DNA of 64,000 nucleotides, taken from contig MEHQ01002658.1 in assembly GCA_008828725.1 (NCBI GenBank), positions 36,577 to 100,576 on the forward strand, read 5' to 3'. Position numbers and translations under genes: made by a program. Shown here in pieces: positions 1 through 10,895 of the stretch. Positions within the stretch are counted from its first letter, which is position 1, and the number at the start of each line of letters is the position of its first letter. The DNA comes from Saccharina japonica. Taxonomy: Eukaryota > Sar > Phaeophyceae > Laminariales > Laminariaceae. The notes below the pieces were generated by a model, which saw only the letters and a list, made by a program, of their open reading frames with translations, did no database searches and was not told the origin of the DNA.

Positions 1-86
1 GAGGCAACATTTTCTGACTGGCTATTAGTATACTCTAGTATTTTCCTTCTGAGGCAACATTTTCTGACTGATTATTAGTATACTCC
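1..86. repeat. 50-bp direct repeat, two copies
   Basis: The block starting GAGGCAACATTTTCTGACTG occurs at 1 and again at 51, each followed by TATTAGTATACTC. The repeat begins at the window edge and may extend leftwards. No coding signal is seen. Confidence 0.8.
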
Positions 87-1155
87 TCAAGTGAGTAAGT
101 ACACTACTACCGGATAGTATGATAATTCAATTCCTCTATTTGCGATTTAGGAATAGCGCAGGGAAGGTTTGGTCCAGCTCCGCGAACGAATCCTTTCGAA
201 GTCGTTTTTCGGGTGAGATGTTGAGCTCCTCATGCGAGGCACCCAGAACAATAAGCCACCACCCCTATAATGGTGGCATCACTCTGACGTTCCACGACGT
301 TCTTATCACAGCCCCATGGCATGCTCATGCTCATGGCAGTGCCACATGGCAACTTTCATGGCAACTCATGGCACTGCCAGCCATAGCAGTACACACTCCC
401 ATCATGGCAGTACCATGATCATCCTGTGGCAGTCCCCATGGCAATCCCACATGGTATTTTCATGGAGGCAGGGCCATGAGCGCTCATGAACGCCTATCCA
501 CGTTCACGAACATTCATGGCACTGCCACGGGGACTGCCATGGACAAGCCAGATTGTCTGCAGCCATGGCACCCATACACCAACATATCCAAGAAATGAGG
601 CGTGTTTCACGGCAAACAGAAAACTTTGCATCAACAACAGGCGAAATATATCAATCGCGAACGGGGCGCGGCGCAGCAGCCACCGCACACATGATATGAT
701 ATCTGGTAGGGGTTTTATTTCCCAGATGGGGGAATGTGCCAACTAAACAAAACTCAATTTCAACGGAGATTCCTCGGCGACCGGAAGCTACACGCAAGCA
801 AGAGCTAGCAAGCGAGGCGGCTCTCCGGGCAGTGCTGAGAGACGTACAACACGACGCGTAAAGGAATATACAGCGCGGGCCGGATGACTCGTCACAGAAA
901 AGTGTCACGACGTCTGGCTGTAACGCGAATGCCCAGTTTGAGTACTTTCCAACTCGATGTTTTTCCCAGCTTGAGTACTTTCCAACTCGATTTTTTCGGA
1001 GCAAACGTATTAAGTCCGAAAACAAAAGCAACCTGCTGTATTTAGGCAAAATGTGGCTACGCCGTACTCGTATACACTTGGGGTACGTTTATAACTCTTA
1101 TAAAAGACTTCTAACCTTTGGCTTATCGAACGAAAACGTACAAACCACACGTCAG
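87..1155. other. No gene recognised; CATGGCA-rich tract
   Basis: From about 296 to 545 the sequence is a degenerate array of CATGGCA/CATGGCAGTGCC words. At 939-990 the word TTGAGTACTTTCCAACTCGA is repeated twice with a 32-bp period. Short open frames here have no recognisable domain. The 3' end is presumably intron or 5' flank of the exon that begins at 1156. Confidence 0.5.
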
Positions 1156-2294
1156 ATGAAGTACAGCGAAGAGGAGCTGGCCCAGGCTGCCGCCAAAGTG
1201 AACGACGGCGCCTTGTACTTCAGGGGCTTGGACTGGGAAAACGCCACCGGAAAGTTCGGGCACAACGTCACCCCGTGGCGAGAACATTACTCCAATTGCT
1301 GGGCAGACCTTTACAAGGTGAAGCGTCGAGCAAGCGCCCGTGAAGCACTACAGTACTACTGCTGTAGTCTGACGTGCGCTACATTAGGGTCACGATAGTG
1401 GTCCCTCTATAGTGCCGGTTGAGTAGTGCCGGCTGCCCGCTATAAGGGCCTGTTTTGTTTTCTTCATTTTTTTCCATGCCATTTATTATCTTCGCCCTTT
1501 TTTTCTATCTCTCTCCCTCTTAGTCGTAACTCAGATCCGAGGTCACTAAGTAGGCTCTCCTCCTCCTCCCTCCCTCCCCACTACGGCACGTGCCTTGCAT
1601 GCTATATTGCGAGAAGATGTCAGCACTCTCTTCCCTTGTCGACTCTCGTCGAATTGTGCCTGTGGAATCGCGGCACAGCATCGCTTGGCACAGCAGATGG
1701 GATGAACCAGTGTAGCCGTGCGCGGAGTAGGTGCCGGTTGCCGCTATTATAGTGCCGGTATTGTTCGCTGGCGCATGCTGCCCCTATAGAGAGACCATTG
1801 CTGTATTATACCTGGTAGCACTTTTCGACCGAACTACAGTACTACTGTACGAAGCTTTCTTACGATCTGCCAGCGTCGCACCTGACCAAGCACCCCTGAA
1901 AGATCCGTCGTCGTTGTTCGTCGCATACAGAAGGAGTGCCTCTCGTATGGTGTCGGATGAGTAGGGCCGATTGCCCGCTATAGGGCTAGTGGAATCGCAT
2001 GGCACAGACGCGGGTTCACCAGTAGTGTGGTAGTGTGGGTAGTAGTAGTAGTGCCGGTTGCCGCTATTATAGTGCCGCTATTGTTGGCTGGCGCATACCG
2101 GCACTATAGAGGCACCCCTGATGTACTGGTACACAACATGCATATGTCGGTGATGCGCCACTCGTCGATTTCAATGCTCGCGCTTTATCCAGGATGTCAA
2201 CGAGGGACTTGGACGGCTGATGGACAACCCGGCCATCCGCGACGCCCCCGCATTTGCCGCGGAGTTCCACGACGACAGTTTATGGCCGCTTTAG
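1156..2294 (+). CDS. Unrecognised gene, last two exons
   Basis: Exon 1156-1317 follows an acceptor (ACACGTCAG) and ends at donor AAG|GTGAAG in phase 0. Exon 2193-2294 follows acceptor TTTATCCAG and opens in phase 0, running to TAG. The join is in frame and gives 87 residues with ordinary composition, starting MKYSEEELAQAAAKVNDG and ending FHDDSLWPL. The first residue is Met, so 1156 could be a start, but the perfect acceptor suggests upstream exons outside the window. The product looks soluble, with no membrane segment. I do not recognise the family. The last 51 bases of the final exon are repeated exactly at 3135-3185. Confidence 0.5.
1411..1448. repeat. GTGCCGG repeat family fragment
   Basis: AGTGCCGGTTGAGTAGTGCCGGCTGCCCGCTATAA belongs to a family also present at 1727-1800, 1966-2010, 2045-2115 and 8985-9145. 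Fuller copies begin TAGTGCCGGTTGCCGCTA and end ACCGGCACTATAG, so the ends are inverted. A short MITE is plausible. Confidence 0.5.
1450..1664 (-). mobile_element. SINE-A fragment (body and tail)
   Basis: It shares the SINE-A body words AGTCGTAACTCAGATCCG and CGCGAGAAGA and the T-rich end of the complete copy at 37686-38058. The tRNA-like head is missing, so it is truncated. It lies in the intron of the gene at 1156-2294. Confidence 0.7.
2045..2115. repeat. GTGCCGG inverted-repeat element
   Basis: The ends are TAGTGCCGGTTGCCGCTA and GCATACCGGCACTATAG, which are complementary. A near-identical copy lies at 9070-9143 and a diverged copy at 1727-1800. This fits a very short MITE of about 70 bp. 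Confidence 0.5.
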
Positions 2295-3046
2295 TCGGGC
2301 AAAGGGGCTGCAGTTTCGACGAGCTGAGGTATATGTTGCCTGGTGGGAATACATTTCGTGCCCGCAGTTTTCTGATTGGTCAAGTTTTTAGATTTGACTT
2401 TTTGATTGGTGGAAATTCCTTGGTCGATATTTGTCGTCATCCGGAATCGGTACTTGAAGTACAACCACGGGAGAAATCACAGCACCTCGCGGCTGCGAGA
2501 TGAAACGTATATAGTGGAGATGAGGTGCTGTACTCCCAGCTTTAAAAAAAAATGGCTGGCTCTGGGGATCGGACCTGGCGTGTTGTGCTGTAGTGTTGTG
2601 CTGCAGTCTTGTGCTGCAATCTTGTGATGTAGTCTCGTGTTGCAGTCTTGTGCTACAGTCTTGTGCTGTAGGCTTTTGTGTTGGGTTGCAGTCGACTATG
2701 TATGGCATCATCAAGTATGCCAACCTTTTCGCAAGCTACTGTAGCTGCACTTTTGGATCGTTTATTAACCGAAGTACAGGTTGTCTGGCTATGAAGGAGC
2801 TCTCCCCGCTCCCTTTTTTTTTTAGTGATTTGTTGTTCCAGCTGTATGTGTGTGTATGTGTGTGTGTTTTTGCTGGAGCAGACAATGTTTGCGGCTGCCA
2901 CCAAGCGCAGCTAGCTGCTGTTGTAACTATGTAGTTCGAGGCAGACCGAAGAAGACGATTGGTTGTTCACTATCGGCCTCTTCCCACCAAGGGAAGGTGT
3001 TGAATATTGTCTGTACACCTATTAATAGTGGTTTTCCGCGACCCAA
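2244..3046. repeat. 803-bp tandem duplication, copy 1
   Basis: 2244-3046 is repeated at 3135-3937 with an exact 891-bp offset, and I found no mismatch on reading. The unit contains the end of the last exon of the upstream gene, a GTCTTGTGCTGCA array (about 2583-2670) and a TGTGTG tract. The 88-bp linker 3047-3134 is unique. Confidence 0.95.
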
Positions 3047-3134
3047 AGAGGGGCGGAAAGTAGGCAGAGTGTCGTGTGTACAGTACATTACGACCCCCCA
3101 ATGCTTTGCCGGGACGAAGAGGGAAATAATGGGG

Positions 3135-3937
3135 GCCCCCGCATTTGCCGCGGAGTTCCACGACGACAGTTTATGGCCGCTTTAGTCGGGCAAAGGGGCT
3201 GCAGTTTCGACGAGCTGAGGTATATGTTGCCTGGTGGGAATACATTTCGTGCCCGCAGTTTTCTGATTGGTCAAGTTTTTAGATTTGACTTTTTGATTGG
3301 TGGAAATTCCTTGGTCGATATTTGTCGTCATCCGGAATCGGTACTTGAAGTACAACCACGGGAGAAATCACAGCACCTCGCGGCTGCGAGATGAAACGTA
3401 TATAGTGGAGATGAGGTGCTGTACTCCCAGCTTTAAAAAAAAATGGCTGGCTCTGGGGATCGGACCTGGCGTGTTGTGCTGTAGTGTTGTGCTGCAGTCT
3501 TGTGCTGCAATCTTGTGATGTAGTCTCGTGTTGCAGTCTTGTGCTACAGTCTTGTGCTGTAGGCTTTTGTGTTGGGTTGCAGTCGACTATGTATGGCATC
3601 ATCAAGTATGCCAACCTTTTCGCAAGCTACTGTAGCTGCACTTTTGGATCGTTTATTAACCGAAGTACAGGTTGTCTGGCTATGAAGGAGCTCTCCCCGC
3701 TCCCTTTTTTTTTTAGTGATTTGTTGTTCCAGCTGTATGTGTGTGTATGTGTGTGTGTTTTTGCTGGAGCAGACAATGTTTGCGGCTGCCACCAAGCGCA
3801 GCTAGCTGCTGTTGTAACTATGTAGTTCGAGGCAGACCGAAGAAGACGATTGGTTGTTCACTATCGGCCTCTTCCCACCAAGGGAAGGTGTTGAATATTG
3901 TCTGTACACCTATTAATAGTGGTTTTCCGCGACCCAA
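3135..3937. repeat. 803-bp tandem duplication, copy 2
   Basis: This is the second copy of 2244-3046. It carries only the final 16 codons and stop of the upstream gene and has no acceptor of its own, so the exon piece is a non-functional copy. It ends in a run of G. Confidence 0.95.
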
Positions 3938-3948
3938 GGGGGGGGGGG

Positions 3949-5985
3949 AAGGCAGGAATGACGGGCACATTCCCCTAAAGCCTACCAGGTACGATACAAC
4001 GCAATTTTGTTCGTTATCCCATACCTGTACCTACTCATGTCGTGCACGGCCGTAGTCATATGACCATAGACCCTCGCATCCCTACAATGCCGGGACGGAG
4101 CGCATTGGGTTTTCACCAACCAGGGGGGGGGGCAGGTGAAGCCACGTTCGGCGCACGTTAGCCTACGACCATCGTTCAAATATTGTGTCATAGCGGAACG
4201 AGAATAGACCCCGGAGCGTTGGTTTTGCTTTGTAACATACCTTATGCTACTGTGGGTGGGTTTACACGAGGCATGCTCACACCGGTGTCGAGGGTCGGGG
4301 GGTCGATCAGTTGTGAGTTGCAAGATCGCTTACCGTACCGCTTTTGCGCGGCATGATGTTTTGGTTTTGCCTGTTTTGGGCGGAGAGACTTCTTCTCTGG
4401 ACAGACCCGTGGGTGTATGATTCGTCGTTGTTTGCTTTACTTCGTTGTTAGCGGTAAATATTGGAGGGGTTTTAGGAACTGGCCTTTTTGCTGTCTTCTT
4501 TGTTTGTGATATTATTGGAGCAACTTGAGCCACTGGCGATGGGTGAGCGATACTGAAGGAGTTGCATAGGTCCTTCACGCATCATTGGCGACAGATAAAC
4601 GGGCGATGGCTGCCTGCCGCTATCAACGGCGGCAGGGTGCTGATATACCGCGCATTTTCTCAAAAACAAGGCGGGCGAGTGCTCGATGTTGATATTTTTA
4701 AGTTGTTTTTGCACGGGCGATGGAACGGTCAAGGTAGTCTTACTTGTGTTTGACTGGTGTGGCCATATATATACATGTACATGCCGTCCTACATAATTGT
4801 ACGAAGGATGCATTTTGTTTTTTTTTGCCTTAGGCGACGAGGTTCAATTTTCTTGGGCGAATCTACCAGGTAGCTAGATAGAGCTTGCTGTGCGCTTTGT
4901 TCTAAGTAGTAACACACGTTATACCCCTAGGAAACCCGGGGGATGTACCCCGGAAGTTCCCGGACGATTACAATGTGCAGCAAGAGTACCCGTCGTGCTG
5001 TTGTAGTGGCGTCTTCTGGGGAGGGTTTAGCACTCGTACCGATCTTGCGTAGTTTGATGGGCGCATTGTAGTAGGCCGAAATGCCGTTTGAGTAGACTAG
5101 AGTGCCGACTGCGCCGAAACTCGGTTGGTTCTACGTGTGGTCGTCCGGGGGCATCCTGTCCCTGAGTTGAGCAGTGATCCACCCTGTGATCCGTGATATA
5201 CGGTACCACGGTGCTGCCTTACGGTACGATACGCCTGCTCCCCGTGTGCTTGTAGTGATGTCGATTTCGTGGCAAGTGAAGACCAGCAGAGATAACCGCA
5301 AGTGCTCTAGCGAAATATCTATCATTTCCTAAGGTTTGGGGCACACGACAATGTCAATCTTCTTTGTTGCACAGCTGTGCCACAGCAAGCACAATGGTCT
5401 ATTAGCCGCTACCAGCGCAAGCCTTCGCAGTTACCTGTACCTGGGCACCACTGCACAACAGGTTATGAGCTTCGTTTCAGCGCGGCGCCTGTATCGGAGA
5501 GCGGTGTCTTGTGCGGATCCAACACACGAAAAAATACTGGTTGCATATTAAAGCTTCTTCGGACTGCGCGAATATGTTCTTGCTTTTAAAGTAGGATTTA
5601 CAGGGACAAAAATTGTAGCAGAAGATCGGGCCGCTCGAGGAGCGGCGTTCCCTTCTGGCAATGCGCGCAGACATATTATAATAGTGTGGAGGGCACGAAT
5701 ACGTGTTGACTTGCCAGGCTCAATGCACATTATTACGCGCTTTTCATTATTCCATCAACTCATGCGGACATTTTCCCTCCGAACCTGCGCTGTGAATGAG
5801 CCCAGAAGCCGACCCCTCTTGGAACATTGGCGATGTAAAGTGACGGTTACAGCAGTAGTAGTAACGGCCACTGCGTGATTGGGGGATGGTGATGTGAAGA
5901 TACAATGGTTGGTGCCCGAGTTACAATGCAAAGAGTCGTACGGCACGGGCGCAACATGATCCTACACCTACTCTGCTACTACTGT
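3949..5985. other. No gene recognised
   Basis: Open frames are short and overlap on both strands. 4025-4140 is a reverse copy of the poly-C repeat family (GTTTTCACCAACCAGG next to a G run). The rest is unassigned AT/GC-mixed sequence with GTAC-rich words. No exon with a recognisable domain is seen. Confidence 0.5.
4025..4140 (-). repeat. Poly-C-ended repeat family copy
   Basis: This is the reverse complement of the element best seen at 54340-54450: GCAATGTCTGCCTGGTTGG, then CGTCCCGGCATTGTAGGGAT, then GGCCGTGCACGACATGAG and a C run. Other copies lie at 41944, 43365, 54670, 58410 and 62680. Confidence 0.7.
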
Positions 5986-5987
5986 CG

Positions 5988-6062
5988 GGCGCTCACGCTG
6001 CTCGTAGACTGTTGATAGCACCAAACTGCTCACGCTGCTCGTAGACTGTTGATAGCACCAAA
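5988..6062. repeat. 36-bp tandem repeat, two copies
   Basis: GCTCACGCTGCTCGTAGACT followed by GTTGATAGCACCAAAC occurs twice head to tail. No coding relation is seen. Confidence 0.85.
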
Positions 6063-6579
6063 CCTATCGTTGTTTTGGTCGCTGTGATATCCCGGGGTCC
6101 CAAGGGCCCGCCCTAATTGAATTACATAAATATGTGCCGTGGGGCGGTAGGCGTGCATGCCTGGCTGGTGGTCGATATATTGCACAGGCCATGCTCTGGC
6201 ATTCATGGTGTGCGCCTTGTACGGAGGCCATCCTTTGTTCATGTGATTTCGTCAAGAAATACTTCTTGTATCGCCGGTGTGTCAGTTGCACTTTGGGTAC
6301 TCGTGGGTAAGTACGAGTATCATCGTAGTAAGTGTTTCGATACCAACCGAGGACTTGTCGTGTGCAGGGGGGTAGAGCTTTTTTTTATGTATCTATACGC
6401 TATTCAGCAGGCGAGCGATCCGCAAGCTCCTCCGACGCGTGGCCCCATGTCTGTCTACAATGAAAGCGCGCAGTCCACGCAGACAGGGCTATGAATGCAA
6501 TCAAAGCACACAGCAAAATGGGTGTTGGGCGTAAGACAGGTATATACAGCAGTAGGTGCAAGAACAAGTATTGGGGGGG

Positions 6580-6970
6580 ACTGATAATAATCACGACTAC
6601 GTAGGCGAGATTTAGATCACGACTACGGGGACGTTGGCGACCCATCCCCGGGTTTTAGGCCTTGCGTTTCGCATTTTCCCGTTGCAGTCATCCTCTCCAG
6701 CACACCAACCAAATCCCATAGACCAGCTTGCAATAACAGCTGAGCCCTGCAGCAGCGTCTTTCTTGGTGAATAAACACTTATCACGTAAAGTCCCGTTAC
6801 TGTAATTAATTATCACAGCCCAAAAGACCGGCAACTAACCCCTAACCCTATCCCCAACCCTGACCCTATCTTCACCCAGAAACGCAAGGCCTAAAACCCG
6901 GGGATGGGTCGTAAACGTCCCCGTAGTCGTGATTTAAATCTCGCCTACGTAGTCGTGATTATCAGGTCCC
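6580..6970. mobile_element. MITE-6, long terminal inverted repeats
   Basis: The outer end GATAATCACGACTACGTAGG at the left is mirrored at the right, and the homology runs about 85 bp inwards to GGTTTTAGGCCTTGCGTTTC, with a few mismatches. The interior is about 200 bp with no open frame and includes CCCTAACCCTATCCCCAACC, which resembles telomere repeat. It is non-autonomous by size. Confidence 0.8.
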
Positions 6971-6989
6971 AGTATTGGGATTTGGGTTA

Positions 6990-7215
6990 CAACAGTAGAT
7001 AGATCTGTTTGCAGCACGTAACGTTTATTTTCACATCTTACTGGAGGGGTGGACAAAGGGTGATAGTGGATCTTTAAAATAGGGGTTTTGTCTTGGTAGT
7101 AGTAGTGTGGTGACCCTCAGATCGAACCCTAACCCGAACCCGAACCCGAACCCTATGCCAGTGGTCAGTGCTTGCTTGGCCAATCAGAGTGCCTAATTAG
7201 CTACCTTAGGAAGAT
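6990..7215. repeat. Dispersed element with telomere-like core
   Basis: It contains degenerate CCCTAACCCGAACCCGAACC at about 7126-7158. Its right end, GAGTGCCTAATTAGCTACCT, reappears inverted at about 33190-33235, and both copies carry the same telomere-like core and a GGGTGGACAAA/GCCCACCCC end. This is a shared dispersed repeat rather than a chromosome end. Confidence 0.65.
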
Positions 7216-8100
7216 CCACTGACAACAGTGTTTGTCCACTACTACTGTCTTACTGGCAACATCGGACTGGACTGAGCTTCGCTCGAAATACATATGGTGC
7301 CTAGTGGCGGACCCTACCACTTCTGTAGTACCAAGCGCCAAGTACTCCAGCAGGAAGGGTAAACTCTACATATCTACAGCCGTTCACCCCACAGCAGTCA
7401 ATGCGAGCTCGAAGATACACACAGACGGCACACACACACACACACAAGATCTGGCTGTTCGCTGTTGGCCCTCCGCATATAGCCCCTTCTCACAAATGCA
7501 AAGACACCAACTGGAACTCCTTGGAACGAAACCCGTCTTCAAGCTTCCAGCTCCCAAGCTTCCGGCATGGGACTCACCGCCAGCAGCTCATGTTGGTTTC
7601 TCGCTGTACGATCGGTCGCTCGTCTTCTCCTGATAGCAGCTGCGCTCGATGCTGCATTTGAGATTACTGGAGGAGGTGCTTTCGTGGTAACAACTCCGCT
7701 GTGAGTAACTACTGTCGTGTAACGAACATAGTAACTGTCCGGAAATTTAAGCACTGTTTTGTTACTAATATGAATATAAAGCGATCTTTACATTGACGGA
7801 CGGAGTGGTTACCTGGTACCTGGTACGCAATATCATGTCACGCCCCGTTACATCATGTCGGACTACGTAACGCAAGCACTCCTGCTGATGTGCGATATGC
7901 AGGGTACTACTGGACACTGACCACCCTTCCACATCTTCTCCAGCTGATACCTGGGTTGCATTTCGGGGAAGTGCGTCTTGCTATGCCTGGTACAGCAGTA
8001 GTGTATGGTATCTGGTGGCGCTCTTCATGCGGCCGAGCGGCTGAAAACTGAAAACTCTTCAATTCAGCCAGTACGTACCTACAGCAGTATGTACCCTACA
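7216..8100. other. No gene recognised
   Basis: It contains a CACACA tract (about 7425-7446) and GGTACC-rich words. Short open frames overlap on both strands and lack a recognisable domain. Confidence 0.5.
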
Positions 8101-8104
8101 GGTG

Positions 8105-8395
8105 TTACCCGACGAGTACCCGTCTTGAACGGGTACCCGCCTAATTTGGGGGAAAAATACCCGGGTGCTCGCGGGTATTTGTGGCTATTCAGGGCGGGTA
8201 CCCAGGTACGCGTTCAACAGCGGGTACTCGTTTAACATCCGGGTACCCGTCTAATAGCCGGGTACCCGGGTGCACAGGGCCCACATACTTGGGCGAGTAT
8301 GATGTGTTACCCGGGCCCGTGACGGGTATTATTAATAGTAACCCGGGTAATGCTCGCGAGTACGCGGGTATTTCGCAAAAGGATAACACCTCTAT
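8105..8395. repeat. GGGTACCCG-rich satellite element
   Basis: There are many copies of CGGGTACCCG and variants, followed by GGCGAGTATGATGTGTTACC and GTGACGGGTATTA. The same order is found at 8636-8800 and, diverged, at 56655-56810. The repeated word is palindromic, so the strand can form many small hairpins. Confidence 0.7.
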
Positions 8396-8502
8396 TACGG
8401 GGGACCATAGTAAATAGGACCTGATTTTGTTAGTCGAAATAGGTAAACATGTAGGTTTTTGTGGGTACCGTAGGTCCTATTTACTATGGTCCTCCGTAAT
8501 AG
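8396..8502. mobile_element. MITE-1 copy, about 107 bp
   Basis: The left end TTACGGGGGACCATAGTAAA and right end TTTACTATGGTCCTCCGTAA are perfect inverted repeats except for one base. The interior carries TAGGTTTTTGTG. It is flanked by TA on both sides. It splits the GGGTACCCG element into 8105-8395 and 8636-8800. Confidence 0.9.
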
Positions 8503-8635
8503 TATGGTGTGAGATGTGATGGATGAAGCATCATTTTCATTTTGAAAAGGGTTTTCTCGGTCACATGTTGCAAAATAGTACCCAAGGGACGTGATTTAGG
8601 GCATGATAAGTTGCCATCTCCGGGGCTTCCAAGGT

Positions 8636-8800
8636 AAACCAACCGGTACCCGGGTACCCGTTTAAACCGGGTACCCGGGTACCCGGACCCCAAAAACTCG
8701 GCGAGTATGAAGTGCTACTCGAACCCGTGACGGGTATTAGCAAGCCGGGTAATACCGCGAGTACCCGGGTAATTGGCAAAGGGTAACACCTCTAATGTAC
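8636..8800. repeat. GGGTACCCG-rich satellite element, second copy
   Basis: It has the same motif order as 8105-8395, including GGCGAGTATGAAGTGCTACT and GTGACGGGTATTAGCAAGCC. Confidence 0.7.
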
Positions 8801-8984
8801 CCGAACTGGTGTCAAAGATGTCGGGAGACAACACTTTCACACCCCTTGACAGACAGCAATGTTTTCCTCGAGATGCCTTGACTGACGGAACAGTCGGCCC
8901 TATGCCGTTGACAGAGCACGTTTAGCCTTGCTTGACGCGTCTCCTGGCATATTCGACTGGTGTGTACCAGGCCCAGTATAGTGG

Positions 8985-9145
8985 TCCAGTAGTGCCGACT
9001 GCCCGCTATTATACAGCAGTGCCTGAGGTGAAATCTCTTGGCACAGATGGGATTTACCATGTTGTGGCAGTGTGTGGGGTAGTGCCGGTTGCCGCTAATA
9101 TAGTACCGGTATTGGTGGCTGGCGCATACCGGCACTATAGACGGA
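8985..9145. repeat. GTGCCGG repeat, longest copy
   Basis: It runs from AGTGCCGACTGCCCGCTATT to ACCGGCACTATAG and matches the order seen across 1411-1800 and 1966-2113, including GGCACAGATGGGAT in the middle. Confidence 0.55.
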
Positions 9146-9166
9146 CTATTGTTACGGTGTACGATA

Positions 9167-9275
9167 GTAATAGGGCCTACGGTACACACCAACACCTGTA
9201 TGGATCCACCTATATTTACTATTACTAACAATATTTGGTCCTATTTACTAGTGTTTACTATGGTCCCCCGTAATT
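9167..9275. mobile_element. MITE-1, 5'-degenerate copy
   Basis: The right end TTTACTATGGTCCCCCGTAA is intact, and the interior has ACAATATTTGGTCCTATTTACTA. The left end is only GGGCCTACGGTACACACC, so the left inverted repeat is lost. Confidence 0.75.
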
Positions 9276-10039
9276 CTACAGGTGTACTCGTTTTACATGT
9301 ATTTACGCACACGTACCAGGTAGTACCGTATACGACTGCAATCAAGATAACACGGCAGTGTAATAGTATGGGCTTGGAAGGCCGGTAAGTACCTCAATAC
9401 AGATAGTTGGTCCGTTTTCGTATTTCTTGGGTGGCATTCGTATTCGGGGTAACTATAAGAACGGAAGGACAATGGTTGCCATTCCGCGGGGCCAGATGCC
9501 ATCACGGCTCTGGGAATACTTAATTTATTTTTCTCCTACGCTTGATTATATCACGAAAATGAGTACGAAACACCCACAGAACATGCTTAATAGACAGACC
9601 TGCAAGGGGATACTCTGTGTCTCACCCAGTCTTATAACAACAGCCCATCGGACGAATTTTGGAGCCGAGTTTCTCCAAGCCCAGGAATGGTGGCTCCGGA
9701 AAAATCTGGACGATATTTTCCTGAATAGTAGATGCATCGCTTGACGTTTGCACTTTTTGTTTTCTCTTTATCGAGAAAGTTAGCCTAGAAAAAGCAGCAC
9801 ATTTATCCGAGGGGACGCGCTATCTTATTATCATCACCTTACCATCTTGATTCCAGTGTAAGGTACGAGTATATAATGTGGTAGTATATACGTATTCCTA
9901 TTACAACTTTAGGATCACTCGGATGATCGAGCAAAACCGCTGCTCTCGGCCATCGCCTGTGCCTGTGGCCACTGCTTGTCAGCGTGGTCCACACACATCG
10001 CCTCGCAGTAAATACGTGGAGTCACTCACGTAATGATAT
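9276..10039. other. No gene recognised
   Basis: One 105-codon frame at 9427-9744 is open but has no convincing family match. No repeat of note is seen. Confidence 0.4.
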
Positions 10040-10735
10040 TACGAGTTTTTTTTCACGGTGTAGAACCGCACCGCGGTGTGGTTTTTCTAGTTTCCTAATC
10101 CCACCGTGCTGTTCGGTGCGGGGTTTTTTTGTAGCAATCGCACGGCGTGGTGCGGTGCGGTTATTCTCTTTACGGTGCGGTGCGGTGCGGTTATCTGTTC
10201 AACAGGTGTTTCCTACGGTGCGGTTGAGCGTGCACCTGTATACGGTAAAACAACCCGGTTTATCGCAGGTTTTAAACCGTAGCCGCGCCGTACCAAAACC
10301 GCACGGTTCGGGTTAAAAGCATATTTCGGATCGGGTTGTTGCAGCCTGTTTGTGCTTGAATACAAACAAGTTGCACTACTGCTTGTCTGCTTTATCTTAT
10401 CTACAGTAGTTCATGAGCAGCTTTGCACAAATTCGGCAAATCTGCATTCAAATCGGCGTACCCACCGTGAGATTTCACACGGTCCACACCGTGCCACGAC
10501 GCCGTGTGTGGCGTTTTTTCGTACGGATAAGGTCAACCCGCACTTTAGGAAACGCCTGTACTATGGATTCCCACTGTACTCTACGGTGCAGTCCGGTGAC
10601 GTGCGGTGCGATTTGTTTTTACTATGTATTCCTACGGTGCAGTGCGGTGCGAATTTTTGTTTTACGGTGCGGTACGGTGCGGTGCGGTAAAACGGCACCG
10701 AACCGCACCCCACCGTAATAAAAAACGCACCGTGA
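10040..10735. repeat. GGTGCGGT degenerate satellite
   Basis: The words TACGGTGCGGTGCGG and GTGCGGTTTT recur through the block, densest at 10140-10230 and 10575-10720. The reverse-complement motif forms the cleaner array at 33990-34745. Open frames rich in G-A-V-R are products of the repeat, not genes. Confidence 0.85.
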
Positions 10736-10797
10736 AAGGCCTTGGTTATTTCCCACCGACCACTGAAACCTTGTACTTCAAAGTGCGTTCGCTACGC

Positions 10798-10895
10798 ATC
10801 ATGGGGAAGGTAGAGAAGAGCCTACTATGTGACCCCGGATCTGAGTTACGACTAGGAGGGAGCGAAAAACACAAAGGTAAAGATAATGAATAATG
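10798..10895 (+). mobile_element. SINE-A fragment, opposite orientation
   Basis: GTGACCCCGGATCTGAGTTA and the following CGACTAGGAGGGAG are the reverse complement of the SINE-A body. The fragment runs into AAAGATAATGAATAATG, matching the tail of that family. The head is absent. Confidence 0.7.

Noticed and set aside
6837-7160. Chromosome end (telomere)
   Set aside because: The CCCTAACCC/CCCGAACCC tracts are short, degenerate, internal and embedded in dispersed repeats.
9427-9744. 105-codon frame with CKGILCVSPSLITTAH, faintly like the trypsin GxLxxPxxxxTAAH region
   Set aside because: No Cys after the His, no Asp/Ser motifs, no partner exons, and the opposite strand is equally open. The likeness may be chance.
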